Assembly (NCBI GenBank): GCA_002450985.1
Contig: DKBA01000313.1
Location: 13,539 to 22,080 of the forward strand
Origin: Acidimicrobiia bacterium UBA6912
GTDB lineage: Bacteria > Actinomycetota > Acidimicrobiia > Spongiisociales > UBA5794
Direction: 5' to 3'
DNA length: 8,542 nt
The translations under genes and the position numbers were made by a program. Shown piece after piece: positions 1 through 5,741 of the stretch. The notes below the pieces were generated by a model, which was not told the DNA's origin, did not search any database, and saw nothing but the letters and a program-made list of their open reading frames with translations. Position 1 is the stretch's first letter; each line of letters begins with the position of its first letter.

Positions 1-897
1 TTCGAGCGGGTGTTCGAGGTCCTGGACATGCCGCACGACATCGCAGAACCGGCCACCCCGGTGCGGCCCGCGGCGGTGCGCGGCCGGGTTCAGCTCGAGG
101 GCGTGTGGTTCTCCTACGGAGGCGTCGCCGGGCTCGAGTCGGTGCGACGGTACGGCTGGGGCGGGATGACCGAGGGCGAGGAGGTGTCGGCGCGTCGCGA
201 TCCCGCGGGATGGGCTCTGGAGGACCTCGACTTCACGGTGGAGCCGGGGGAGCTCGCTGCGCTGGTCGGTCCGAGCGGCGCGGGGAAGACGACGACCACC
301 TACCTCGTGCCGCGCCTCTACGACGTCTCACGCGGGAAGGTGACGATCGACGGCATCGACGTCCGCGACATGGACCTCGAGACGCTGGCCGCCACCGTCG
401 GTGTCGTCACCCAGGAGTCGTACCTGTTCCACGACACGATCGCCGCCAACCTCCGCTATGCGCGACCGGATGCCTCCGACGCCGAGCTGCGCGAAGCGGC
501 GGAGACCGCCAACATCGCCTCGTTCATCGAGGGGCTGCCGCTCGGCTACGACACCGTGGTGGGGGAGCGCGGCTACCGGCTCTCGGGAGGCGAGAAGCAA
601 CGTATCGCCATCGCCAGGGTGATCCTGAAGGATCCGAAGGTGCTGATCCTCGACGAGGCGACCTCACACCTCGATGCGCATTCCGAGTCGCTGATCCAGG
701 AGGCGCTCGAGCGCGTGATGGAGGGGAGGACGTCCCTCGTGATCGCCCACCGGCTGTCCACGATCCTCGCCGCCGACCGCATCTTCGTGATCGACCGCGG
801 GCGCCTGGTCGAGTCGGGCACCCACGGCGAGCTCATGCGGCAGGGCGGCCTCTACGCATCGCTCTACCAGACGCAGTTCGCCGCGACCGCGGGCTGA
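1..897 (+). CDS. ABC exporter ATP-binding domain, C-terminal part (5' end outside window)
   Basis: This is the nucleotide-binding half of a multidrug/lipid-type ABC exporter (MsbA/MDR-like, membrane domain fused to ATPase). The reading frame is open from base 1, starting with residues typical of the linker after the last membrane helix, so the membrane domain lies upstream. Counting from base 1, the motifs are an A-loop Tyr at 39, Walker A GPSGAGKTT at 90-98, Q-loop Gln at 138, signature LSGGEKQ at 194-200, Walker B VLILDE at 214-219, D-loop SHLD at 222-225 and the switch His in IAHRLST at 250. All ATPase residues are intact. Two oddities are visible: about 25 extra charged and Gly-rich residues lie between the A-loop and the next strand (roughly 40-71), and the D-loop has His where Ala is usual. 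The substrate cannot be told. Such exporters act as homo- or heterodimers in the inner membrane, and the partner, if any, would lie upstream. Confidence 0.95.
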   Translation, partial: FERVFEVLDMPHDIAEPATPVRPAAVRGRVQLEGVWFSYGGVAGLESVRRYGWGGMTEGEEVSARRDPAGWALEDLDFTVEPGELAALVGPSGAGKTTTTYLVPRLYDVSRGKVTIDGIDVRDMDLETLAATVGVVTQESYLFHDTIAANLRYARPDASDAELREAAETANIASFIEGLPLGYDTVVGERGYRLSGGEKQRIAIARVILKDPKVLILDEATSHLDAHSESLIQEALERVMEGRTSLVIAHRLSTILAADRIFVIDRGRLVESGTHGELMRQGGLYASLYQTQFAATAG

Positions 898-933
898 CCG
901 CCGGGCATGACCGGGTTCGTCACACGCACCAGT

Positions 934-939
934 TACGCT
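934..939 (+). promoter_or_regulatory. Putative -10 element of a leaderless promoter for the first lipoprotein gene
   Basis: The hexamer TACGCT fits the TANNNT form of an actinobacterial -10 box. It lies 8 bases before the GTG at 948, so transcription would begin at or next to the start codon. No good -35 box is visible and no Shine-Dalgarno sequence precedes the GTG. The call rests on the position and on the same layout at three other genes in the window. Confidence 0.4.
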
Positions 940-947
940 TGCGTGCT

Positions 948-1550
948 GTGACGCTTCGGTTCCGTCTCCAGCGCCGGCTTCCGGTGATCGTGGGTCTCGT
1001 GCTGCTGGCCGCCTGCAGCGGGGCGCCGAGCGCCGAGGACTACTTCGGCTCTATCGGCGAGGAGACCCGAGCCTACGCCGCGACGGTGGACTCGCTGCGG
1101 CAGTCCTACGCCACCGACCTCGCCGACGAGCTCTCGTCGCTGGCCGACCGGTCCGACTTCACGCATACCGCAGCGGTCGACGACTACTTCGTCCAGGCCA
1201 AGGAGGTCGCGATCGTCAAGACGGCTGATCTCCTCACCGACGTGGGCGCCGAGCTGCGGCGCCTGCTCGACGGGCTCGACGAGCTCGAACCGCCGGAGGG
1301 GTTCGTCACCGAGCACCAGGACACCCTCGCCTCGGGGGAGGCCCTGGCCGCTGCGCTGCCGAGCTCGATCGAGGCCGTCCGCAACCTCGATTCGATCGAG
1401 CAGCTCCAGGAGACGCTGGAGGCCACCCCGTACTGGGTCGCCGCCCAGCGCTTCGGTATCGCGTGCGAGAACCTCCAGACGGCGGCGGCCACCCAGGGCT
1501 TCGAGGCCGATCTGCAATGCCCCGCCGGCATCGATCAAGATGGCCGCTAG
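948..1550 (+). CDS. Predicted lipoprotein of unknown function
   Basis: This encodes a 200-residue secreted lipoprotein with no family I can name. The start is the GTG at 948, which gives a textbook lipoprotein signal: a basic stretch (RFRLQRR), a hydrophobic core, and lipobox LAAC with the acylated Cys at 23. The frame is open much further upstream, but that part is read across the ABC gene and is not credible. The mature part is acidic, rich in Leu, Ala and Glu and probably mostly helical. A PPEGF-H segment lies near 115-123. Two further Cys, at 173 and 191, could form a disulfide outside the membrane. It lies 50 bases after the ABC gene and overlaps the next lipoprotein gene by 11 bases, which suggests the two are transcribed together. 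The role is unknown; an extracytoplasmic binding or structural protein is only a guess. Confidence 0.82.
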   Translation: MTLRFRLQRRLPVIVGLVLLAACSGAPSAEDYFGSIGEETRAYAATVDSLRQSYATDLADELSSLADRSDFTHTAAVDDYFVQAKEVAIVKTADLLTDVGAELRRLLDGLDELEPPEGFVTEHQDTLASGEALAAALPSSIEAVRNLDSIEQLQETLEATPYWVAAQRFGIACENLQTAAATQGFEADLQCPAGIDQDGR

Positions 1551-1998
1551 ACGCCGGTCGCCGTTGCTCCATGTCGCTGCGGCGATGGTGCTGTCGTTGG
1601 CGGCGTGCGGCGGCAACACCGCGGACGAGGTCGTGACCACGACGGGCCCGGAGGGTGCCGTGTCCACCTCCGAGGACGTTTCGGGCGAGGGGTGCGCAGA
1701 TGTCGTTGCCGCCTCCATCGAGTGGGTGGGAGCGACGGCGACCGTGTCGGCGACGGTGCGGTCGGCCGACACCGGATGGGACAAGTATGCGGATCGTTGG
1801 GAAGTCCGCGCCGACGACGGCACCGTTCTCGGCGAGCGCATCCTCACGCACCCCCATGAGACAGAGCAACCGTTCACCCGCAGCCTGGCAGGCGTCGAGA
1901 TCCCCGGAGCTGTCGCCAGGGTGGTCATCGCGGCACACGACTCGGTCGCGGGATGGTGCGGCGAGACGTTCGCGGTCGACGTGCCCGCCGCGCCGTGA
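1540..1998 (+). CDS. Second predicted lipoprotein, probably beta-rich, unknown function
   Basis: This encodes a 152-residue protein. The ATG at 1540 sits inside the end of the preceding gene (11-base overlap) and gives a clean lipoprotein signal: MAARRRS basic start, hydrophobic core, lipobox LAAC with Cys 23. A Thr/Ser/Glu/Gly-rich linker (about 25-50) precedes a compact domain that alternates hydrophobic and polar residues, as a small beta-sandwich would. The stretch at 87-122 (WEVR, DDGTVLGER, HPHE, EQPFTRSL, GVEIP) looks conserved in style, and I recall similar hypothetical proteins in actinobacteria and proteobacteria, but no function. Cys 52 and Cys 140 could be disulfide-bonded. The stop codon overlaps the GTG of the Nudix gene (GTGA), so translation of the two is probably coupled. 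It has no obvious ribosome binding site and probably relies on coupling with the upstream gene. Confidence 0.82.
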   Translation: MAARRRSPLLHVAAAMVLSLAACGGNTADEVVTTTGPEGAVSTSEDVSGEGCADVVAASIEWVGATATVSATVRSADTGWDKYADRWEVRADDGTVLGERILTHPHETEQPFTRSLAGVEIPGAVARVVIAAHDSVAGWCGETFAVDVPAAP

Positions 1999-2570
1999 CC
2001 TCGACTCGTGCAGTGTGGACCGGCACGTCGTGGATCGAGCTCCCCGTTCCCTCGAGTGGCGGCGAGGCGGTGGTGGTGCCGAACGTCAACGCCGTGGTGT
2101 ACGACTCGCCGGCACGCCGGCGGATCCTGCTCCAGCGACGCGACAAGCCCGACGAGGTGGTGAGGGGAAGATTGGAGTTGCCGGGAGGAAGGTGGCGAGC
2201 GGGCCAGCCGCCGGACGTCGAGGTGGCGAGAGAAGTCGCGGAGGAGACGGGTGTGACCATCACCGCGGTGGCGGCCGCCGTCGAGCGCCTCGAGCATCAG
2301 CCCCACGTGGCAACCGTGCTGGCCCGGCCGCTGGCCGTCATCGCCGGGATCGAGGGCGCCTACCCGTCGCTCCACGTCCTGTTCGAGTGCTACGGGGAGG
2401 GGGAGCCGCGTCCGGTGCCGGGGGAGGTGGCCGATCCGCGTTGGTGGGAGGTCGCCGACGTGCGCCGGCTGCTCGACACCGAGCCCGAGGCGTTCGTGTG
2501 GCACACGGTGGCGATGTTGCGTGCCGTGTTCGGGCACGCCGACCCCGGCGCACCCGGCCGGACTTCTTGA
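1995..2570 (+). CDS. Nudix hydrolase family protein
   Basis: Nudix enzymes cleave nucleoside diphosphates linked to another group, using a metal held by the Nudix box. The GTG at 1995, overlapping the previous stop as GTGA, gives 191 residues; a longer start at 1953 would lie inside the lipoprotein gene. The box runs from Gly 65 to Val 87 and ends with the intact core REVAEETGV at 79-87 (metal-binding Glu 80, 83 and 84). The upstream Glu of the consensus (G-x5-E-x7-REUxEExGU) is Gln 71 here, a variation outside the main metal ligands. The strands before and after it (NVNAVVYD, ILLQRRD, LHVLFECYGEG) fit the fold. The substrate cannot be read from sequence; NDP-sugars, dinucleotides and oxidised or capped nucleotides are all possible. 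Pairing a cytoplasmic Nudix enzyme with two lipoproteins is unusual and may reflect only shared transcription. Confidence 0.9.
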   Translation: MTSTRAVWTGTSWIELPVPSSGGEAVVVPNVNAVVYDSPARRRILLQRRDKPDEVVRGRLELPGGRWRAGQPPDVEVAREVAEETGVTITAVAAAVERLEHQPHVATVLARPLAVIAGIEGAYPSLHVLFECYGEGEPRPVPGEVADPRWWEVADVRRLLDTEPEAFVWHTVAMLRAVFGHADPGAPGRTS

Positions 2571-2604
2571 TCCGTCGGAGCGAAGACAGGCCCGATGCGA
2601 CGGA
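2571..2604. other. Weak inverted repeat between convergent genes
   Basis: Seven-base arms TCCGTCG (2571-2577) and CGACGGA (2598-2604) flank a 20-base loop in the 65-base gap between the Nudix gene (+) and the universal-stress-like gene (-). The position suits a shared transcription stop, but the stem is short, the loop long, and there is no T-run on either side. It may be chance. Confidence 0.2.
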
Positions 2605-2635
2605 ACCATCTCCACGAACGCAGTCGGTGGTGGGG

Positions 2636-3151
2636 CTACACCTGCTCGCGGTCGTCGGCGATGACGGCGCCGAGCTTGGGGGGAGGAGGGAGCACGAGCA
2701 CCGGCTTTGCGCACTCGAGGGTGACCCGGGCGCTCACGCTCTCCCACGACGCCTGGTCGAAGATCGGACGGGTCGCCCCCATGATGACGATGTCGATGTC
2801 GAGCTTGTTCGCCAGGCCCGAGATCGTCGCCGCCGGATCCTCGCCCTCCAGATAGACCGCTTGGGTGGCGATGCCCTCGGCGATGAGCGCCCGGACGAGC
2901 GGCTCGCACATGCGTCGTCCCCGCTCTTCCACATATCGTTCGACGACGACGTCATCTGCCGCGGTCCACGGTTTGGCGCCGTCGTCGTCGAGTGGGTGCC
3001 AGCGATCGGACCGTAGTTCGTCGAGGAACGTGCGAGGCACCTCGATCACCGTCGCAACGGTGACGTGTCCCTCAGGTGTCACGAGCCTGCGGCAGAACTC
3101 GACCACGGAGCCGGGGCTCAGCACCCCCGACGTGGCGATCAGCACGTGCAT
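2636..3151 (-). CDS. Universal stress protein (UspA)-like protein with degenerate nucleotide site
   Basis: This encodes 171 residues with the Usp fold pattern: an N-terminal strand MHVLIATSG, a long helix/strand region, then IDIVIMGATR, a helix, and the closing strand CAKPVLVLPPP. The start at 3151 matches the first strand and is preceded by a -10-like box 7 bases away; the open frame extends upstream to 3511, but only as a shadow of the response regulator gene. The Usp ATP site normally reads G-x2-G-x9-G-(S/T). Here only Gly 125 is kept; the other positions are Arg 128, Ser 138 and Val 139. The conserved Asp after the first strand is Ser 8. ATP binding is therefore unlikely, and the protein may act as a binding partner or respond to another ligand. 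It is divergent from the two-component genes, with 106 bases between the starts. Confidence 0.85.
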   Translation of the reverse strand: MHVLIATSGVLSPGSVVEFCRRLVTPEGHVTVATVIEVPRTFLDELRSDRWHPLDDDGAKPWTAADDVVVERYVEERGRRMCEPLVRALIAEGIATQAVYLEGEDPAATISGLANKLDIDIVIMGATRPIFDQASWESVSARVTLECAKPVLVLPPPPKLGAVIADDREQV

Positions 3152-3158
3152 CACGCAG

Positions 3159-3164
3159 ATGGTA
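3159..3164 (-). promoter_or_regulatory. Putative -10 element of a leaderless promoter for the Usp-like gene
   Basis: On the - strand the hexamer TACCAT is followed by exactly 7 bases and then the ATG at 3151. The start of transcription would fall on or next to the A of ATG. The best -35 candidate at 17-base spacing (GGCACA) is poor. Support comes from the identical spacing at 3245-3250 and 7060-7065. Confidence 0.45.
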
Positions 3165-3219
3165 GGCGCGCCGAGGGTCGATGTGCCTCGTGAACAATCC
3201 ATGAAAAGCGGTCCGGGCA

Positions 3220-3250
3220 TTGCCACATCCACCTGCCGGCGGCTTACGAT
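3220..3250 (+). promoter_or_regulatory. Putative leaderless promoter of the two-component operon
   Basis: A -35-like TTGCCA at 3220-3225 (5 of 6 matches to TTGACA) and a -10-like TACGAT at 3245-3250 are separated by 19 bases, slightly long. The -10 is followed by 7 bases and the ATG at 3258. This favours the ATG at 3258 over the in-frame ATG at 3249, which overlaps the -10 box. The promoter shares a 106-base region with the divergent Usp-like gene. Confidence 0.5.
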
Positions 3251-3257
3251 GCTCGAC

Positions 3258-3953
3258 ATGACCACCGGGCAGAGCTCACCGCGCGTCCTCGTCGTCGACG
3301 ACGAGCCGATGGTGCGTGAGGTCGTCACCGCGTATCTGGAGCGCGACGGGTGCAAGGTCACCGTTGCCGAGTCGGGCCGCGCCGCACTCGATGCCCTCCG
3401 GGAGTCGCCGCCCGACCTCGTGGTGCTCGACGTCATGCTCCCCGAGCTCGACGGCCTGTCCGTGCTCGCCCAGCTGCGACGGTCGAGCGACGTGCCCGTG
3501 ATTCTGCTCACCGCCCGGACCGAGGAGTCGGACCGCGTGCTCGGCCTCGAGCTCGGGGCCGACGACTACGTCGTGAAGCCGTTCTCGCCGCGAGAGCTGT
3601 CCGCACGGGTGCGGACGGTGCTGCGCAGGAGTCGATCGGGCCCGCCGAAGACGATCATCGAGTTCGACGACTTGCTCATCGACGGCGCCACCCGAGAGGT
3701 GACGTGCCGCGGCGAGATTCTCGAGCTCACCCCCAAGGAGTTCGATCTCCTCGCGTTCCTGGCCTCCTCCCCCCGCCAGGTCTTCTCCCGCGGCCAGCTC
3801 CTCGAGCACGTGTGGGACTCGTCGGCCGACTACCAAGATCCATCGACGGTCACCGTCCACGTGCGGCGCTTGCGCATGAAGCTCGAGAACGACCCCGAGC
3901 ACCCGCGGTGGCTCCACACCGTATGGGGCGTCGGGTACAGGTTCGAGCCGTGA
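3258..3953 (+). CDS. OmpR/PhoB-family response regulator
   Basis: This 231-residue protein is a DNA-binding response regulator, activated by phosphotransfer from the kinase encoded next. The receiver domain (about 8-122) has the acidic pair Asp 14/Asp 15, phospho-acceptor Asp 58 in VVLDVMLPELDG, Thr 85 in LLTA and Lys 107 in VVKPF. The C-terminal winged helix (about 133-230) shows ELTPKEFDLLAFLA, the recognition helix STVTVHVRRLRMKLE and the wing hairpin HTVWGVGYRFEP. All key residues are present and the length is normal for the family. The ATG at 3258 is chosen because a -10-like box lies 7 bases ahead; an in-frame ATG at 3249 would add three residues. Its stop overlaps the kinase start as GTGA, so the two are co-translated. 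Target genes cannot be read from the window; the divergent Usp-like gene is the nearest candidate. Confidence 0.97.
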   Translation: MTTGQSSPRVLVVDDEPMVREVVTAYLERDGCKVTVAESGRAALDALRESPPDLVVLDVMLPELDGLSVLAQLRRSSDVPVILLTARTEESDRVLGLELGADDYVVKPFSPRELSARVRTVLRRSRSGPPKTIIEFDDLLIDGATREVTCRGEILELTPKEFDLLAFLASSPRQVFSRGQLLEHVWDSSADYQDPSTVTVHVRRLRMKLENDPEHPRWLHTVWGVGYRFEP

Positions 3954-5164
3954 AATCGCTCGCCGCTCTCGCCGTCGCCGTGCTGGCGGCCCTCGCCCTC
4001 TTCGAGGTGACGATGCGTCCGTCGGGCCCAGAGCGGACCCAGCTCCTCGCGCTCTTCGTGGCGATGGCCGTGGGGACGTCGCTGCTCGGGTGGCTGCTGC
4101 CTCGCGCCACCGGCCGTCTCCGCTCGCTGCGGAGCTCGGTGCTGGTCATGGCCGTGGCGTCGGTGTTCGCGGTCGCCGTCGCCGTGGGAGTGGCCGCCCG
4201 GCTCATGTTCCTCGAGAGCCACGACCTCCAGCTCCTGACCGTCGTACTCGGCTTCGGCGTCGGCCTGGGCGTCGTGCTCGCGACGACGCTGGCCGGACAG
4301 CTCACCCGCGACCTCAGCGAGATCCGGGCGACCGCGGTCAGAGTGGCCGACGGGGACCTCCAAGCCCGCACGGGCGTCCGGCGCGCCGACGAGCTGGGGG
4401 AGGCCGCTGCCGCGGTGGACGAGATGGCCGCCAAGCTGGCCGCCGCCGAGGAGGAGCGGGAGCGGCACGAAGCGGCGCGACGCCACTTCCTCGCCGCCGT
4501 CGGGCACGATCTCCGCACTCCGCTCGCCGCGCTGCGCGCCGCGGTCGAGGCCATGGAGGACGGCCTGGCTCCCGACCCGCAACGCTACCTCCGCTCGATG
4601 CGGGCGGACCTCGACGCCATGAGTCACCTCGTCGACGACCTGTTCCTGCTGGCGACCATCGAGGCCGGCAAGCTGGAGTTCGATCGCGAGCCCCTCGATC
4701 TCGCCGAGCTCGCCGACGAGTCGATCGAGGCGCTCCAGCCGGTGGCCGCCGGCAAGGGCGTGGAGCTCCGTCTCGCCGCCGACGGCCGAGTGCCGACGAT
4801 CGGAGGGGCTGCCGCCATCGGCCGGGTGATCCGCAACCTGCTCCACAACGCCATTCGGTTCAGTCCCGAGGACGCATCGGTCGTGGTCAGCGTCGCCAAT
4901 GGCGATCGGGAACCGACCGTCGTGGTCGCCGACGAGGGCCCCGGGTTCTCGGCCGCGATGCTCGACTCCGCGTTCGAGGAGTTCGTCACGGGAGACCCCG
5001 CCCGTTCTCGCACCGGCGGGGGAGCGGGGCTGGGGCTGGCCATCGCTCGCGGGCTCGTCGCCGCCCACGGGGGGACCATCTGGGCGGAACCCGGGCCGGG
5101 GGGTCGGGTCGGCTTCCGACTTCCCGCCGGCGTGGCCGCGGCGGAGGGTGCTCACCCCTCCTAA
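3950..5164 (+). CDS. Membrane sensor histidine kinase (HAMP-HisKA-HATPase)
   Basis: This is the sensor partner of the upstream regulator, 404 residues from the GTG at 3950 (GTGA overlap). The N-terminus carries four hydrophobic stretches, about 3-22, 31-50, 62-84 and 92-115, joined by very short loops; there is no sizeable external sensor domain. A HAMP-like linker follows (about 116-165, ending in a Glu/Arg-rich helix). The HisKA H-box AVGHDLRTPLAAL puts the phosphorylated His at 186. The ATPase domain has the N-box NLLHN (296-300), G1 DEGPGF (328-333) and the G2 region GGGAGLGLAIARG (356-368). All catalytic motifs are intact. The design resembles intramembrane-sensing kinases, which detect signals within the membrane or through a partner protein. 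The signal is unknown. Confidence 0.95.
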   Translation: MKSLAALAVAVLAALALFEVTMRPSGPERTQLLALFVAMAVGTSLLGWLLPRATGRLRSLRSSVLVMAVASVFAVAVAVGVAARLMFLESHDLQLLTVVLGFGVGLGVVLATTLAGQLTRDLSEIRATAVRVADGDLQARTGVRRADELGEAAAAVDEMAAKLAAAEEERERHEAARRHFLAAVGHDLRTPLAALRAAVEAMEDGLAPDPQRYLRSMRADLDAMSHLVDDLFLLATIEAGKLEFDREPLDLAELADESIEALQPVAAGKGVELRLAADGRVPTIGGAAAIGRVIRNLLHNAIRFSPEDASVVVSVANGDREPTVVVADEGPGFSAAMLDSAFEEFVTGDPARSRTGGGAGLGLAIARGLVAAHGGTIWAEPGPGGRVGFRLPAGVAAAEGAHPS

Positions 5165-5181
5165 CCTCGACGGCCCGGGGC

Positions 5182-5187
5182 GAGGAG
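5182..5187 (+). promoter_or_regulatory. Ribosome binding site of the flavin reductase-like gene
   Basis: GAGGAG lies 6 bases before the GTG at 5194 and is the clearest Shine-Dalgarno sequence in the window. It decides the start, because the open frame otherwise runs far upstream through the kinase gene. A -10-like TAACCT at 5162-5167 lies just ahead, so this gene may also have its own promoter, although no -35 box is visible. Confidence 0.6.
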
Positions 5188-5193
5188 TGTGAC

Positions 5194-5706
5194 GTGAGCC
5201 CAGAGGTGTCGGCGGAGACCCTGAACAAGGTGCTGTGGAAGATCCCGAATGTCCTGTGTCTCGTCGGGTCGCGATCGGGCGACGAGTGGAACGGCATGAC
5301 GCAGAGCTGGGTCACACAGGTCGCCATGGAGCCCGTCCTCGTTGCGGCGGCGATCGATGTCAAAGCCGTCACCAATCGGCTCATCCGCGAGAGCGGAGCG
5401 TTCACCATCAATCTCTGGGATCGCGAGGACACCCGGCCGTTCGTGAAGTTCTCGAAGCCGGCGGTCAAGGACGGGATGAGCCTCAACGGCCGTCCCATCC
5501 GGGAGGGCCGGACCGGGGCGCCGATCTTCACCGAGGCCGTTGCCTACCTCGAATGCACCGTGTGGCAGAGAGTGGAGTGCGGCACCCACGACCTGTTCAT
5601 CGGCGAGGTGGTCGATGCCGGCTTCACCGGCGATGACGACCCCATCGTCGCCCGGATGGAGGACACGCGGATGAAGTACGGCGGCGTCAAACGCGGCGGG
5701 CACTGA
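5194..5706 (+). CDS. Flavin reductase-like, FMN-binding split-barrel protein
   Basis: This 170-residue protein belongs to the flavin reductase-like family (NAD(P)H:flavin reductases of two-component monooxygenases, flavoredoxins and relatives). The pattern fits the split barrel: an early strand PNVLCLVGSRSG, the segment WNGMTQSWVTQVAMEPVLVAAAI (31-53), in which family members hold the FMN phosphate and ring, then SGAFTINLWD (67-76) and GAPIFTEAVAYLECTV (108-123). Length is usual for the family. The GTG at 5194 is set by the GAGGAG site upstream. No monooxygenase partner is in the window, so the role could be flavin supply, electron transfer or a redox reaction of its own. It lies 29 bases after the kinase gene and may be read through from it or from a local promoter. 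Confidence 0.88.
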   Translation: MSPEVSAETLNKVLWKIPNVLCLVGSRSGDEWNGMTQSWVTQVAMEPVLVAAAIDVKAVTNRLIRESGAFTINLWDREDTRPFVKFSKPAVKDGMSLNGRPIREGRTGAPIFTEAVAYLECTVWQRVECGTHDLFIGEVVDAGFTGDDDPIVARMEDTRMKYGGVKRGGH

Positions 5707-5722
5707 ATCTGCGCCGGACGAC

Positions 5723-5737
5723 CGGCGACCGTCGCCG
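5723..5737. terminator. Possible bidirectional terminator hairpin between convergent genes
   Basis: CGGCGA and TCGCCG pair around a 3-base loop (CCG), giving a compact GC-rich stem in the 35-base gap between the flavin reductase-like gene (+) and the DUF4032 gene (-). The position fits termination for both, but there is no T-run on either strand, so it would be a non-classical terminator at best. Confidence 0.3.
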
Positions 5738-5741
5738 CCCG

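Noticed and set aside
105..947. N-terminal extension of the first lipoprotein through the ABC gene
   Set aside because: The extension is an Arg-rich out-of-frame reading of the ATPase gene, and the lipoprotein signal begins cleanly at the GTG at 948.
933..2909. Long open frame on the - strand, 658 codons, antisense to the lipoprotein and Nudix genes
   Set aside because: Its translation is rich in Arg, Gly, His and Pro with no fold or motif, and the opposite strand has clear lipoboxes and a Nudix box. High GC removes stop codons from antisense frames.
3152..3257. Search of the divergent region for a direct-repeat operator of the response regulator
   Set aside because: OmpR/PhoB proteins often bind paired direct repeats, but I saw no convincing pair here by eye.
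3830..5155. 441-codon - strand open frame antisense to the histidine kinase gene
   Set aside because: Low-complexity composition; the + strand frame carries every histidine kinase motif.
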